Notes: generated by a model from the sequence alone, not told the origin. 64,000 bases of DNA from Rhizomys pruinosus (GCA_009823505.1 VZQC01004719.1:868722-932721), one strand, 5' to 3'; positions 11,697 through 23,040 are shown, numbered from the stretch's first letter. A program made the numbers and translations.

Positions 11697-13890
11697 TTTT
11701 AAATCTTTTTTTATTTGTTTATTTTTAAGGGATTCTACAATATAATAACACAGTTGTTTGCAGATAACATTGATGTTACTCAGTTTGCCATACAATTAGG
11801 TAATTGGTGCATTTTGCAAGTATCTATGTCCAATTTTTGAACAACCCAAGGTTTCCATAGTCCAGTTGAAGCTTGTATGCACAGGCATGTTGATCAATTA
11901 GTAGTCCAGACTATATTCCTGTAGTCTCATGATTCACCCCTATCTCTTCGCAGCCCTACATTCTACCACACCTCCTCTTCAGCAGTTTGTTCCCTGGGCT
12001 TTGGGAAAGGGGCACAAGTGGATGAGAAGAAAACAGTCTACTTTCTTTGGAGTTATCATTTTGGTCTCTAGTCTGTTCAGGTTGTTTCCCTTCATGGGTT
12101 GACAGCTTTTCAGTGATACCTTTTTAGTCATGCTAACAAAGCACAAGCAATTGGATGTACAGGCATTTAAGCAGTACTAATTATTATGTCAAGCTAAGCT
12201 GTGAGCATAGACACAGATGCTTGGATGGTATGCTAATCCGCAAACTGTGTTTTCTCTATAAAGGGTGACAAGTTCTTATTGTGGCTTATAACATCTCCTA
12301 ACCACTAGAGGACATAAGCTTGTGGCATCCGCTGTGAGTTATTCCTCCAAGGAGAGAGCTAATAGCCAAATAGATTTGGGATATATATAGACACTTGGCT
12401 GCCACTGTTGCACAGTATCTCCAGGCTGTTGAGGTGTAGCTGATACTGAGGAGGAGTCTTGCTCTTCTCAGGGAGACCAATATTTTGCTGTATTGCTTTA
12501 GTGGCCTTTGGTAATGCTCTCTGGCATTTCAGAGGCCAGTTGTATGCTAGCAAGTGACGTCTCATAATATTTTTTGCATGCTCACACCAGCTGTTTGACA
12601 ACAGGGACTTACTGCCTTTCTCCTTGCATATATACCACTTACAGGCAAAAGGCCCTTATAATTTGGGGGGGCAGGTTTGAATCCCCTAGCCAACATCTCC
12701 TAGGCAGAATAATTTATTGCTGATGTCAGAGCTTTCCTGTAGTAATATATTTTGCTTAATTACACAGCTTATAAACACTTTACTATTGAATTCAGCTCTA
12801 GATAGAGAATTATCCTTTCACAGTTCCTATGCCTATCAGTCAAATAAAAAAAGGGTAGTTATACCTGTTTTATAGGAAATTACCACTGTAACAATTGGCT
12901 CTATTTTACAGTTAGGGAATGATTTCATTACCATCATGTTTTTCTTTTTCCTATAAAGGGGAGAGGTGGAAGGTTTTGCAGTATCTGGAAGGTAACCTTC
13001 GTTAGGGCCCATTATAAACAGTTAACCCCAATAATATTCAGAGAGAGGCTCAGTGTCTGTGACTCAGGCAGGTAAACTTCCTTAGGGCCCAATATAAACA
13101 GTTAACCCCAATAGTATTCAGAGAGATGCTCAGTGTCTGTGACTCAGGCAGTCTGAGGTTCCTCTTTCTTTAATGTTGATGGGTCAGCCTCTCTGCTGGC
13201 ATTTCCCAGTCCATCCTGTACAGCCATAAGTTGCATATTTTCAGGCATTTAGTTTGGTGATTTTTACCGGTGGGAACATAAAATTCTCCCATTGTTAGAT
13301 TCATGATCTCAAAAATTGAAAATTTGTCAATAGGAATGGAACACAGAGTTTTCCCTTTGTATCCCAGAAATGATACTACCCCACCTCCCACCTCCCTCTT
13401 TCTTTTTTTGTTTTGACATATAGATGCCCAAGTTGTATTACACATACCCATGAACAGGAGCCAAGGCATAAGCTTTCATTAAATTTACCCAAACTGTTTC
13501 TCATTGACTGTATGCTACTTATTTGAGAAGGAAATTTAACTTTGCTCTTTAAAGCTATATGACTGGACTATGACTTCTACTTAACTGGGAAGTAAATTTA
13601 AGCTTAGTTCCTTTAAATTGTCCTACAAGTAAAAGAAAGTGTTGCACTGTGATGTTGTATAATTCAGAAAAATATAGAGGCCATTTGTGTACCTTAACCC
13701 AATACAAATTATAAGAAAACAATTAACATTTTATATTCCCAGTTAGTTCAAATGTATTACCATTTTCACCAAAACCTACACCCAAATTTAACTAATGTAA
13801 ACATTTCACTAGGCCTTAAAATATCCTATACTATGTGGATAAATCTTGGGCAGAGTTGAGTACCTCCTAAATAAATTTTACCAAATATAC
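11697..13890 (-). mobile_element. L1 3'UTR with alternative (type B) terminus, minus strand
   Basis: About 2.2 kb of the L1 3'UTR in antisense. Its 3' terminus (left side) reads TTTTTAAGGGATTCTACAAT and GGTAATTGGTGCATTTTGCAAG, which the other copies lack. From about 11,900 it joins the shared sequence (CTACATTCTACCACACCTCC, GGGCACAAGTGGATGAGAAG, TTGTGGCATCCGCTGTGAG) and follows the common order up to about 13,890. It is more diverged than the 47 kb copy and carries an 80-bp tandem duplication at 12,991-13,150. No coding content. Confidence 0.85.
12991..13150. repeat. 80-bp tandem duplication inside L1 3'UTR
   Basis: Two adjacent 80-base units, 12,991-13,070 and 13,071-13,150, each starting GGTAA and ending GTCTGTGACTCAGGCA. 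They differ at only a few positions. Other copies of the same 3'UTR have one unit at this place. Confidence 0.92.
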
Positions 13891-14029
13891 ACTTTGCTCT
13901 TTAAAGCTATATGACTGGGTTATGACTTCAGAGAAATCAAGTCCATTAACTTATATGGTTTATTTTGTATTTGTGTATAAATCTCTACTGAAATAACTCT
14001 CTGTATAAATATATGTTATTTTTTAAGTA

Positions 14030-14700
14030 CATCAAAAGAAACAATAAAGGAAGTAAAGAGAAAACTCACTGAGTGGGAGGAAACCTTTACTGCAGATACA
14101 TCTAACAAAGCATTAATTTCCAGAGGATACAAACTACTCAAAAAACAAAAAAGAAAGAAAACAAATGGATCACTCAAAAGATGGAGCAAAGATCTGAATA
14201 GAGACTTCACAGAGGAGGAACTAGAGATGGCTGAGAAACATCTTAATAACTGTTCAACGTCACTAATAATTAGGGAAATGCAAATTAAGGCCACTCTAAG
14301 GTATCACCTCACTCCTATAAGACTGGCCAGGATCAAGAAAACAAATGATACCAAGTGCTGGAGAGGTTGTGGGGAAAGGGGAACACTCATCCATTGCTGG
14401 TGGGAATGTATACTTGTACAGCCACTATGGAAAGCAGTGTGGTTAACCTTTTGAAGATTCAAAATTAGCTTGCCATTTGACCCAGTCATACCACTCCTGG
14501 GTATATACCCACAAGACTCATCTTACTGCAGAAATACATGCACAGCTATATTTATTGCAGCTCTGTTCACAATACCAAAAAGCTGGAACCAACCCAAATG
14601 CCCCTCAACTGACGAGTGGATAGAAAAAAATGTGGTACATGTACACAATGGAGTTCTATGCAGCAACGATGAATGGTATCCCTCATCTGTGGATGCTAGC
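14030..14700 (+). pseudogene. L1 ORF2 C-terminal fragment, plus strand
   Basis: C-terminal end of the L1 ORF2 endonuclease/reverse transcriptase. The clearest part is the cysteine motif at 14,356-14,409 (CWRGCGERGTLIHCWWEC), spacing C-x3-C-x7-H-x4-C, characteristic of the ORF2 C terminus. It continues into FIAALFTI and a WNQPKCPSTDEWIEK block at 14,560-14,625 after a frame change. About 75 bases are missing before the stop compared with the 53.4-53.7 kb copy. Upstream endonuclease and polymerase domains are absent, so it is inactive. Confidence 0.93.
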
Positions 14701-16640
14701 TTCAATAACCCAGTTGTTAATATTTCTTGTGGAGAGGGATGCATATTAAAAGAACAACAACAGAAGACTGCATCAGAAAACTGACTGAAATGGTGAACCG
14801 GGAGGGGTGGGAGGGGCGGGAGAGGGACACGGGTCTATATTCTATTAATGTATATTTAATTTAAAATTACATGGTATTTTACTTAAAATTTATATAACAA
14901 CTTTTAGATTAACATATACAAATATTCTCTCTAATTTTTATGTTATACAGTATCATCTGGTAACATTGTCTTTTTCCTGTAGGATAATTTAACTTAAGGA
15001 ATTAAGTTTGCTTCCCAAATTAACAGCATACAGTCACCCAAAAAAGAATGGACAAATTTAATGAAATTTACACCTTGATTCCTGCCTATAGGTATGTGTA
15101 CTACAACTGCCTTTTTGAGACTCATGAGTAAAACAAAAAAACAAAAAATAAATTAAAGGGGGGATACAGTTACATATTAAACCTTTTTGTCAGAAACTTT
15201 CAATTTAATCTTAAGACTATGGGAAAAGATTTGTATGTTCCCACAGGTCAAAACGTCACCAACTCAAAGGCTGAGAAAGAAAAGATACAGCCTTCCATCG
15301 TGTAGGTTGTACCAAGAAATACCAGCAGGGAAGTTGACCCATCTTAACACTAAAAGGAAGAAAAACCTCAGACTGCTACAGGCATCAAACATCTCTGAGG
15401 ACCATAGGTGTAACATCTGTTTACAGTGAGTCCTAATGAACTTTACCTTCAAGGTGCAGCAGTTTCAATATGAGAGACCTCCTTTCCTCTTTTTCATAGA
15501 ACAAAGAAAAACATGGTGGTAATGAAGTCATCCTCTAACTGTAAATTAGAGCTGACTGTTATAGAAGTAATCTCTTATAAAACTGGTAAAACTGCTTTCT
15601 TTAATTGACTAATAGACATAGGAGCTGTAAAAAGTATTATTCTCTATTCAGAACCAAATATAATACTAAAGTCTCTTTAAGTGGTGCATATAAGCAAAAT
15701 ATATTAATACAGGAGAGCACTGATAGCAGCAATGGATTATTCTGCCAAGGAGATGTTGGCCGGGGGACCCAAGCCCCCCTCCCAAAAGGTAAAGTCTTAT
15801 TGCCTGTAAACTGGGATATCTGCAAGAAGAGAGGTGGTAAGGCCCTCCCTGCTGTCAATGACCTTATGTAACCATGGGAAGATTGTATCAAGATTGCACT
15901 TACAAGTATACAGTTGGTCTCTGGAATACCAGAGAGTGTTACCAAAGGACACTGAACCAATAAAGCAAATGTTGGTCTCCTTGAGTCAAGCAAGGCTCCT
16001 CCACCAACATCAGCTACACCTCACCTGCTTGGAGATACTGTGCAGCAGTGGCAGCCATATGTCTGTATATCCCCAATTTATTTGATTATTAGCTTTCTCC
16101 TTGGAGGAATAACTCATGGATGTTGCCACAAGCTTATACCCTCTAGTGATTAGGAGATGTTATATGCCACAGTAAGACCTTGTCATCTTTCTCAGGAAAA
16201 AAAAAGTAATCCAGGGATTAACACTCCATCCAAACATCTGTGTCTATACCAAAGTAACCTACCATAGTAACTAGCAATGTTTAAATACCTATACATCTAA
16301 CCTGGACAAATGGTCAGCCCATGAAAGGAAACAGCCAGAACTGATCAGAGTCCAAACCGACATCTCCAGATAAAGTAGATTGTTGTGCTTCTTGTCCACC
16401 TATGCCCCATTTCTAAGCCTAAGGAACAATCTGCGGAAGAGGGGGGAGTGGTAGATCGTAAGGGCTGTGATTGGGGTGAATGGTAAAACTATGACAATAT
16501 AGTCTGGACACTTATTTGATCAACTTGATTGAACATTCAAGCCCCTCCAGCTGGATGGTGGGAGCCTTGGGCTGTGTGGGCTGGGACACAACTGCTTGCA
16601 AATTGGTTTTATATGAAGGATGCTTGTGCTAAAAAAAAAA
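14701..16640 (+). mobile_element. L1 3'UTR contiguous with ORF2 end, plus strand
   Basis: Runs without a break from the ORF2 end through GGGAGAGGGACACGGG (about 14,817) and the whole 3'UTR order in sense: TTCAGAACCAAATATAATAC, GGAGATGTTGGCCGGGGG, CTGGAATACCAGAGAGTG, CAAGCAAGGCTCCTCC, GGACACTTATTTGATCAACT. It ends GATGCTTGTGCT plus an A15 tail at about 16,630, roughly 190 bases before the usual type A terminus. This copy shows that the repeated non-coding unit is the L1 3'UTR and not a separate element. Short open frames (80, 88, 83 residues) are interrupted and not shared between copies. Confidence 0.9.
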
Positions 16641-17270
16641 AAAAAGGAGCTTGATACTGAAAAGTCCTTAAAGCAAGTTTTCATGCCAGGCCTGAAGAAG
16701 GCCAAGAGCTTGGAGGAAGATAATCATTAAAATCCACTCCGTAAGATTTGCAGTTTAAAAAGGTATACTTAAAAAAAATTCTCTAGTTTTAACTAAGATT
16801 GGAGAACTCTGTACTTGCATTGCCTTAGGTACTGGGGGGACCTGAAAGTGGTGCGGAGGAGGCTGGATGGGGTTGTGTGACACTGCACAAGCAGTTGCTA
16901 GGGAGGGGGCACTTCCAGCCTGGAGAGGAAAGTTTGTTTGTGATACCATGTTTATGAATCAGTCTTCAAAATAATAAAAGGTTAGAAACCATTTTTCCTG
17001 GACATATTTTCTCTCTAGGTGTCATAGAGTTCTTCTCTGTTATAACCCAGTAGGAATTTAAGATCTATTATCTGAATGATCTATTTCAAGCTTCAAAAGA
17101 TAGAGCTGAGCATGGAAATTATTGTATTTTCAAGAATACATGGAACTGATAAACAAAGCAAAACTAAGTAGAGAAAGATGAATGTTGAAATGTGATGAGG
17201 TTATAGGTAATCTCCCTGAGGCCAAGGTGGCTTATCTAGAGTTATACATGAAAGCAAGCCTTTTTTATTT
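16641..17270. other. Non-coding sequence, no recognised element
   Basis: No gene seen. Contains a purine-rich GGAGGAGGCTGG segment near 16,853 but no recognisable repeat. Confidence 0.45.
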
Positions 17271-17420
17271 TTTAAAACAATTTTATTTTAATTTAGTTTT
17301 TAACATTTTTATTGAAGTTGTGTACATTTCATACATCATTTCTCAGTCCATTCTAGACTCATGTTGTCTTCCATGTTCCCTATTCCACCTGAGTTCATGC
17401 ACCCTGCCATCCCTGAAAAA
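17270..17420 (-). mobile_element. Old L1 3' terminus fragment, minus strand
   Basis: T-rich start, then TTTTTATTGAAGTTGTGTACATTTCATACATC, a diverged antisense L1 terminus of the type A kind, ending in ATGCACCCTGCCATCC. Confidence 0.75.
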
Positions 17421-18979
17421 AATCAAGGTTTTTGTAGTGTCACCAATTATCAGGAAAAGAACCTTCAAAGGAACAACCTCTCAGAACATGGCTGGATGAG
17501 TTATTTGATTTTGCAGAAATCTGGATGGTATACCAAAACTTTGCTATTTTGCTTTATCTTAAATAGTTAAGTTTTAGAAGACTATTAAGGTAAAAAATTA
17601 AGAAATGTCATCCTGTGTGTTTGATAGATCTTTCTCTTTCTATTGCCTTTTTAAGGTCTGAATATGCTGCAAACTTTTGTAGAACTTTCTATGCTTTTAA
17701 TCTGCAAACAACTATTTGAACATATTTTTTATTATTTGAGGTTATACTTAGATTATATTCAGAAGTTTAACACAATTATTAGCTCACTTCTACCAAGAGA
17801 AATAAATGTGGAAGTAGAAGAAGGTAGGATAAAGAAAAAGAAGAATTCAACAAGTGTGGTTCAGGTAAATATCTAGAGAGGTGGTTTTCACTGATCCTAC
17901 AGGATGACCAGGGTAAACTTGTCTTTGGGTGATACAATGATGCTTGCAAAATTCCACAACTTGGAGTCATTAATTAACTGGAGCAGCAATTCCCCAGCTT
18001 CCAGGTTTCTTCTTTCAGGATAAACAGTTCTAGCCACTTCTTCATAGGATGCTAAAAATCAAGGATGTGTGTCCAAAGAGGCAGAGACACACAAAAACCA
18101 GGGCAGGAAAATTAGAAGAGGATAGAGAGAAATCTGGAGCATAGACCACAGCTGTATCAGTTTTGGAGAGTTATGTGGGAAGAACTATTTGAGTTTAATT
18201 CTTTGGGCTAAGAGTATATTTAGATCAGTGGCTCAGTGCTTGTTAGCACGTGTAAAGTCCCATTTCAATTGCTAGCAGTGCAGTTAATATTGCATACAAA
18301 TGCACTTGTCTTCTTTATTTATTTCTCTCTAGCGTTTGCAAATATTGGTTTACTCAGTTATCCAATTTTTCTATCAAACAGTGTGAGGACTTGCGTTTTC
18401 CTTTTGCTTTCACATTCGCTTTTCCTGCAGCTGATTCAGATGATTAAGGTTATTTTCATATTGATCTCTTTTATCAATTTGGGGAAATTGGAGAACACCC
18501 ATGAGATATGTTTAGTGTGAGAATGTCAATTGAAGGCCTAAATTACTGGAAAACATTTCGGTTTTCATCCTGAATAAATAGGATGCAGGAGTCCAAAACA
18601 GGAAGATGCAACCTTTGAGAACAGTCACTTTTAACTAGTGGGGAATGTTGCATTCCCAGCCTGGGTCCTTCTTAATAACTACTAATATTTCCGCTTCTTG
18701 ACTTAGGTTATCATTGTCAAAGAACTCAGAACAGGAGTTGAATAAAACAGTAAAATGCTGACTTGAAACAGAAAAGTGTTTGTGTGTGCCTGTGTCATGT
18801 ATGTGTGTGTGTGTGTGTGTGTGTGTGCGCGTGTATTTATAAATTTTAGCTAAAAGGTAGTTAAGCACTTCTTTACGTGGGAAGAACTTAGCAGAGAACA
18901 TTATAGCATAGCATAAACAAATTATTTCTGTGATTTTGATCTGTCTTGTTTTCCTTATTTAAGAAGTCAAAATTTTTAT
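17421..18979. other. Non-coding sequence with a (TG)n tract
   Basis: About 1.5 kb without recognised genes or SINEs. A (TG)n microsatellite lies at about 18,801-18,835. Short frames such as 18,236-18,520 (94 residues, hydrophobic by composition) show no recognisable family. Confidence 0.45.
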
Positions 18980-18990
18980 GGTGGATTTTC

Positions 18991-19232
18991 TTTTTTTAAC
19001 TTTATTTATTTCTGTATGTGTATGAATGTACTGTCTGCATGCAAGTTTGTGCGCCCGTGTCGTGCAATGCCGCGGAGGTCAGAAGAGGGTACCGGACTCC
19101 CCTGGAACTGGAGTTCTCCTGGAATTGGAGTTTCGGTTCTCGGCCACCATGTGGGTGCTGGGGATCGAACCCGGGTCCTCTGTAAGAGCGGTCAGTGCTC
19201 TTAACCGCTAGGCCAACTCTCCAGCCCCTTAG
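18991..19232 (-). repeat. SINE B2, antisense (duplicated-block subtype)
   Basis: Full antisense B2 from the A/T-rich tail to CTAGGCCAACTCTCCAGCCCC. An 11-bp TSD GGTGGATTTTC lies at 18,980-18,990 and 19,233-19,243. It contains two adjacent GGAACTGGAGTT/GGAATTGGAGTT blocks (19,104-19,133) and keeps several CpG sites, which suggests a fairly young insertion. Confidence 0.97.
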
Positions 19233-19242
19233 GGTGGATTTT

Positions 19243-19251
<9 letters not shown>

Positions 19252-19298
<47 letters not shown>

Positions 19299-19302
19299 CA
19301 CG
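19252..19302. repeat. (CA)n microsatellite
   Basis: About 25 CA units with a few interruptions (CG), directly beside the B2. Confidence 0.95.
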
Positions 19303-20390
19303 CTCATGTATATGTAGGAGTTTTATGCAGGAATTTGTACATCTAGTTTTATAAGTCTCCACCTTCCTCACTTGAAACAGCTCTTCTTGCTGATACTGGT
19401 GGCCAGGGAGTTTCAGCAACCCTCCTGTCTCCAGTGACCACAGTTCTGGGGTCACCGACATAGATAACCTGTCTCTCTCCATGTTGTATACGGATTAGAT
19501 CTCAGATCCACATGCTTGCACAGTAACCTCTCTTTTCTGCTGATCCATTTCAGCCCTGGATTTCACACTTTAATCAGGATTAGGGAAGTGTGGTTTTGCA
19601 AACCACCTTGCCAAAAAGAAATGGTATTCATGGAAACGGCTCAGACTAATTTCCCAGTTTTTGCTCATATCATGCAATTGTCATTTAGCAAATTAATTTG
19701 CAGATTTCTTCAAACAAGGTATTTATATACATATTCATTACAATAATTCATCATATTCTTTTTCTTTCTGAAAATGTTCTGAAAGCCTTATTTTAACATA
19801 CAGTTTTCTGTATCGTTACAGAGAAAAGTGTCCTGTGGCAAAAGAGAAACAAAATTTTACCTAAGCCTTGCCAAGTTTTTTAATTTCAATTGGTGATTTT
19901 ATTTTGTGACCCAAATATCAACTTTACCAAGAAACTCCTGCTAATTTTCTTAGTTTATTTCCTCCTTCCTCTCTCTGTACATGTATATGTGTATATACTG
20001 TTTCTACTTTAGCATCTTTTATGTTTCACCCTGCCATACTCATTCCTCTATTAAGGCAATTTTTATAAAGCAGTCCTAGTTGGTGCTTTGTGAGGACGAC
20101 TAGGATTCTCTTCTTCCTTATGTGCCATTGTCATTGCACCTATTCTGCAAGCTGTTGCCTGTGTTGGTTTCTTCACTTTTCTCCTCAGAAGAAGGGCAGT
20201 TTGGGATAGTGGCAAAGGAAAGATGGCACTGAAACTTTGAATGGTGAAAAGAAATTTTTTCAACTGAGTTCAAGGTAGATCAAAAAGAATATTTTCTGAA
20301 AGGAGAGCAGAACAACTAAAGGAAAGAATGAAATGTTACAAAATTTCTGCAGTAAACAATAACTTGACATTTTTGCATGTATGAATGTTT
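19303..20390. other. Non-coding sequence, no recognised element
   Basis: No repeat family recognised. The 20,063-20,263 frame on the minus strand looks basic and might be an old processed-pseudogene remnant together with 20,690-21,150, but I could not identify a parent gene. Confidence 0.4.
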
Positions 20391-20406
20391 TATCTGAATC
20401 TATCTT

Positions 20407-20655
20407 TTTTTTTATTATTATTTATTTATTTATTTTTGTATGTGTATGAATGTACTGTCTGCATGCAGGTCTGCGCACCCGTGTCGTGCAATGCCGCGGA
20501 GGTCAGAAGAGGGTCTCGGATTCCCCTGGAACTGGAGTTCTCCTGGAATTGGAGTTACAGACGGTTCTTAGCCGCCATGTGGGTGCTGGGGATCGAACCC
20601 GGGTCCTCTGCAAGAGCGTCGGTGCTCTTAACCGCTAGGCTATCTCTCCAGCCCC
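20407..20655 (-). repeat. SINE B2, antisense (duplicated-block subtype)
   Basis: Complete antisense B2 with a perfect 16-bp TSD TATCTGAATCTATCTT at 20,391-20,406 and 20,656-20,671. It has the tandem GGAACTGGAGTT/GGAATTGGAGTT blocks and intact GGGGATCGAACCCGGG (antisense B box). The 130- and 62-residue frames across it are translated SINE. Confidence 0.98.
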
Positions 20656-20671
20656 TATCTGAATCTATCTT

Positions 20672-21330
20672 AAGTCCATTCATTTTGTTAAATGTTAATC
20701 ATCCAAATTTATTAAAAAAAAAAACAAAAAAACAAAAAATAGCACTGTTGATGAAAGGTTTTGGTGTCCATCAATGACGGTCTGTCCAGCATACAGTCTT
20801 GCCAATCTGACTGAAGCTTCCAATGAGTTTAAGAGAGAACCTTTTAAAGGGGAGTCTCCCAGAGCAAAGCACCCTTGCACTTTTAGCCCATTGGCTCAGC
20901 ACTTGCTGTCCTTCATCATCTGGATGTCTTTTTTGGTTTTTATCCTGGTCACAAGGAGATGGCATTCAGTTTTGTATGAGTCCATTAATGCCACAGCTTA
21001 GGTGTCTGGGGTCAGTTTGGAGACTCTGCCATGTGTTCCCAGAAGGGCTATGTCCATGGCAAGGAGGGCAGTCAAGGTAGGGTGACAACCCACAGGTGCA
21101 TGGCCATGTTGGTAGTGAACTGGTGTGGCCTTAGCTGGCTTCTGGAACAGGAGTCTCTAAAATCGTTTATAAATCAGACAACATGAATTTAGTTAACAAA
21201 TTAACCCTTCAAATTGCCCTACAAAACCGCCAATTCTAGGAGTTCATATTTTTCTAAATAATACCTCTTAGGTCTTCTAGTATAACATATACTATTCCAC
21301 TGCAATATACACATAACACATATTATATTT
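20672..21330. other. Non-coding, possible pseudogene remnant
   Basis: An A-rich run at 20,711-20,740 is followed by moderately GC-rich sequence to about 21,150. On the minus strand it has the look of mature-mRNA-like sequence ending near the A-rich run, but frames are short and I recognise no protein. Beyond 21,150 it is AT-rich. Confidence 0.35.
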
Positions 21331-21334
21331 TAAA

Positions 21335-21612
21335 ACGGGATTTATATTTTTTTGTTTATTGAGCTTTTTGTACAACGTCTTATTCAGATTAGAATTCCTC
21401 AACCATCCATGCCTCGCCCCCTGCGACGTCATGCATTCTGCCATACAAGTTAATTCCATCTAGTCAGGCATTTGTACCTGAATATCTTTGGGTGCAAGTT
21501 CATCCACTGGAGTCCAGTGAACCTATCTTGAGATCATAGGAAGTTATATTCTCCATTGCCCATTTGTAATCAGTTTCTAATAGTACCCAGGTGAGGTTCA
21601 GCCCACTGCCCT
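21335..21612 (-). mobile_element. Old L1 3'UTR/terminus fragment, minus strand
   Basis: TTTTTTTGTTTATTGAGCTTTTTGTACAAC is an antisense L1 terminus. It continues with CATGCATTCTGCCATACAAG and GTTCATCCACTGGAGTCCAG, which resembles the old L1 3'UTR also present at 38.6 kb. Considerably diverged. Confidence 0.7.
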
Positions 21613-21808
21613 TTTCCTTTTTTTTTTTTTTTTTTTTTTTGTCCATTCATATGTGGAATGACAAGCAGACGTCAGAAGAGGGCATAGGATTCCCTGGAAC
21701 TGGAATTGTGGATTATTGTTAGTTGCCATGTGGGTTTCTGGAAGAGAACACTGGTCCTATGCAAGAACAGCCAATGCTTTTGACCACTGGGTCATCTCTC
21801 CAGTCCCA
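21613..21808 (-). repeat. SINE B2, antisense, diverged
   Basis: T-run, then GACGTCAGAAGAGGGCATAGG, CCCTGGAACTGGAATT, GCCATGTGGGTTTCTGG and GGTCATCTCTCCAGTCCC. Single-block type with many substitutions, so an older copy. It abuts the old L1 fragment. Confidence 0.9.
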
Positions 21809-22059
21809 GCAAATAATATTTTGAAGGTTTAATGCAGCTAAACTTGCATGCACTAAATACATATTATCTTCTTTTAATTCCCCTCCTATTATGTTAATTC
21901 CAATTGAGCAGTGAAATGGCGCTTTCAAAAATCAGTGAATTGAGGGAAGGACAAATGAATGGAACACAATGTAGTAGCCATCGTTGTACTGTCATTTAGA
22001 AACAAATATTAGTTGTAGTTGAACAGCAGTCAACACTTGTAAGTTATATGTGTGTGGTG

Positions 22060-22140
22060 TCAAAGAGGGAAGGACAGGGAGGGGAGGGAGGGAGGGAAGG
22101 AGGGGGGTAGGCAGAGAAAGAGAGAGAGAGAGAGAGAAAA
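22060..22140. repeat. Purine-rich (GGGA)n/(GA)n tract
   Basis: About 80 bases almost purely G and A on the plus strand, ending in (GA)n next to a B1. The 135-residue frame that crosses it also crosses the B1 and is not a gene. Confidence 0.95.
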
Positions 22141-22155
22141 GAAATGGCCAATTTT

Positions 22156-22316
22156 GCCGGGCGTGGTGGTGCACGCCTTTAATCTTAGCACTTGGGAGGC
22201 AGAGGCAGGCAGATCTTTGTGAGTTCAAGGCCAGCCTGGTCTACAGAGCGAATTCCAGGACAGCTGGGGCTACAGGGAGACCCTGTCTCAAAAAGACCAA
22301 AAAAAAGAAAAAAAAA
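22156..22316 (+). repeat. SINE B1, plus strand, full length
   Basis: GCCGGGCGTGGTGGTGCACG through CTTTAATCTTAGCACTTGGG, AAGGCCAGCCTGGTCTACAG and GACCCTGTCTCAAAAAGACC to an A-rich tail. Perfect 15-bp TSD GAAATGGCCAATTTT at 22,141-22,155 and 22,317-22,331. Confidence 0.98.
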
Positions 22317-22424
22317 GAAATGGCCAATTTTATTAAAAATAGAGATTTGTTTGAAAAATCAATTAATAACAGTAGAAATCAATTTACTAGTACAACTAAA
22401 TGTCAATTAGAAATGCTTAATTTT

Positions 22425-22560
22425 CCCATAGTCCTAGCACTCAGGAGGTTGAATTAGAAGGAATGTAATAAGTATGAAGCTGGTAGGGGCTACCCAGACA
22501 GTACCAGTCCATCTAGGGGCTATATAGCAAAATCTTGTTCCAAAAAACAGAAACAAAGAA
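22425..22560 (+). repeat. Degraded B1-like SINE, plus strand
   Basis: TAGTCCTAGCACTCAGGAGG, a GCTGGTAGGGGCTACC segment and ATCTTGTTCCAAAAAACAG retain the B1 order but with heavy divergence. Confidence 0.6.
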
Positions 22561-22789
22561 ATTTTGCATTTTAGTATCTTCCACCTACCACAATTTCCTA
22601 TTTCTATGTATTTATTTTATAGTAGAAATTAAGGTTTTAGCACGGTCTTTACATGTTTACAGAGCCTAGGGAAAACCTACTTCTGTCATAACTATAGATC
22701 AATGTAATTTATTGCTATACACTGTATTATATATTTAATATATAAATATAAATACATATGAATATGTTATAGAGTACATAAAATTAGGT

Positions 22790-22900
22790 AGGGTACAATA
22801 AGCGGAAGTCGTGATTTTGGAAGGTATCTAAATACCACAAAATTGTATTGTATGAAATTCACAAAATATTCAATAAAAATAAAATGACAATATTATAAAG
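22790..22900 (+). mobile_element. Old L1 3' terminus, plus strand
   Basis: GTATGAAATTCACAAAATATTCAATAAAAATAAAA is an L1 terminus with A-rich tail, diverged from the dominant family. Confidence 0.7.
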
Positions 22901-23040
22901 AAAAAAATAGAACTGAAAACTCAGCAGTTCAGCTATGTGGCTGGCCAGTGAATTTTGGGTTATAGTGGGTTCTATCCTGAGTGCTGGTTTAGAGTCCACT
23001 ATGAAAATCAGTGTAGAGAACATTTATAAAACTAAAAATT

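Noticed and set aside
11697..16640. The head-to-head L1 pair as one twin-primed insertion
   Set aside because: The plus-strand part has its own complete 3'UTR and poly(A) tail, so two separate insertions (or a later rearrangement) are needed.
20385..20777. 130-residue open frame, and similar 60-140 residue frames at 4,170, 19,016, 39,067, 39,498 and 49,418
   Set aside because: They are translations of B2 SINEs. The same peptide wording recurs wherever a B2 lies, with no start context, splice sites or independent conservation.
22050..22457. 135-residue plus-strand open frame
   Set aside because: Runs through a GGGA/GA microsatellite and a B1 SINE. Low-complexity and repeat-derived.
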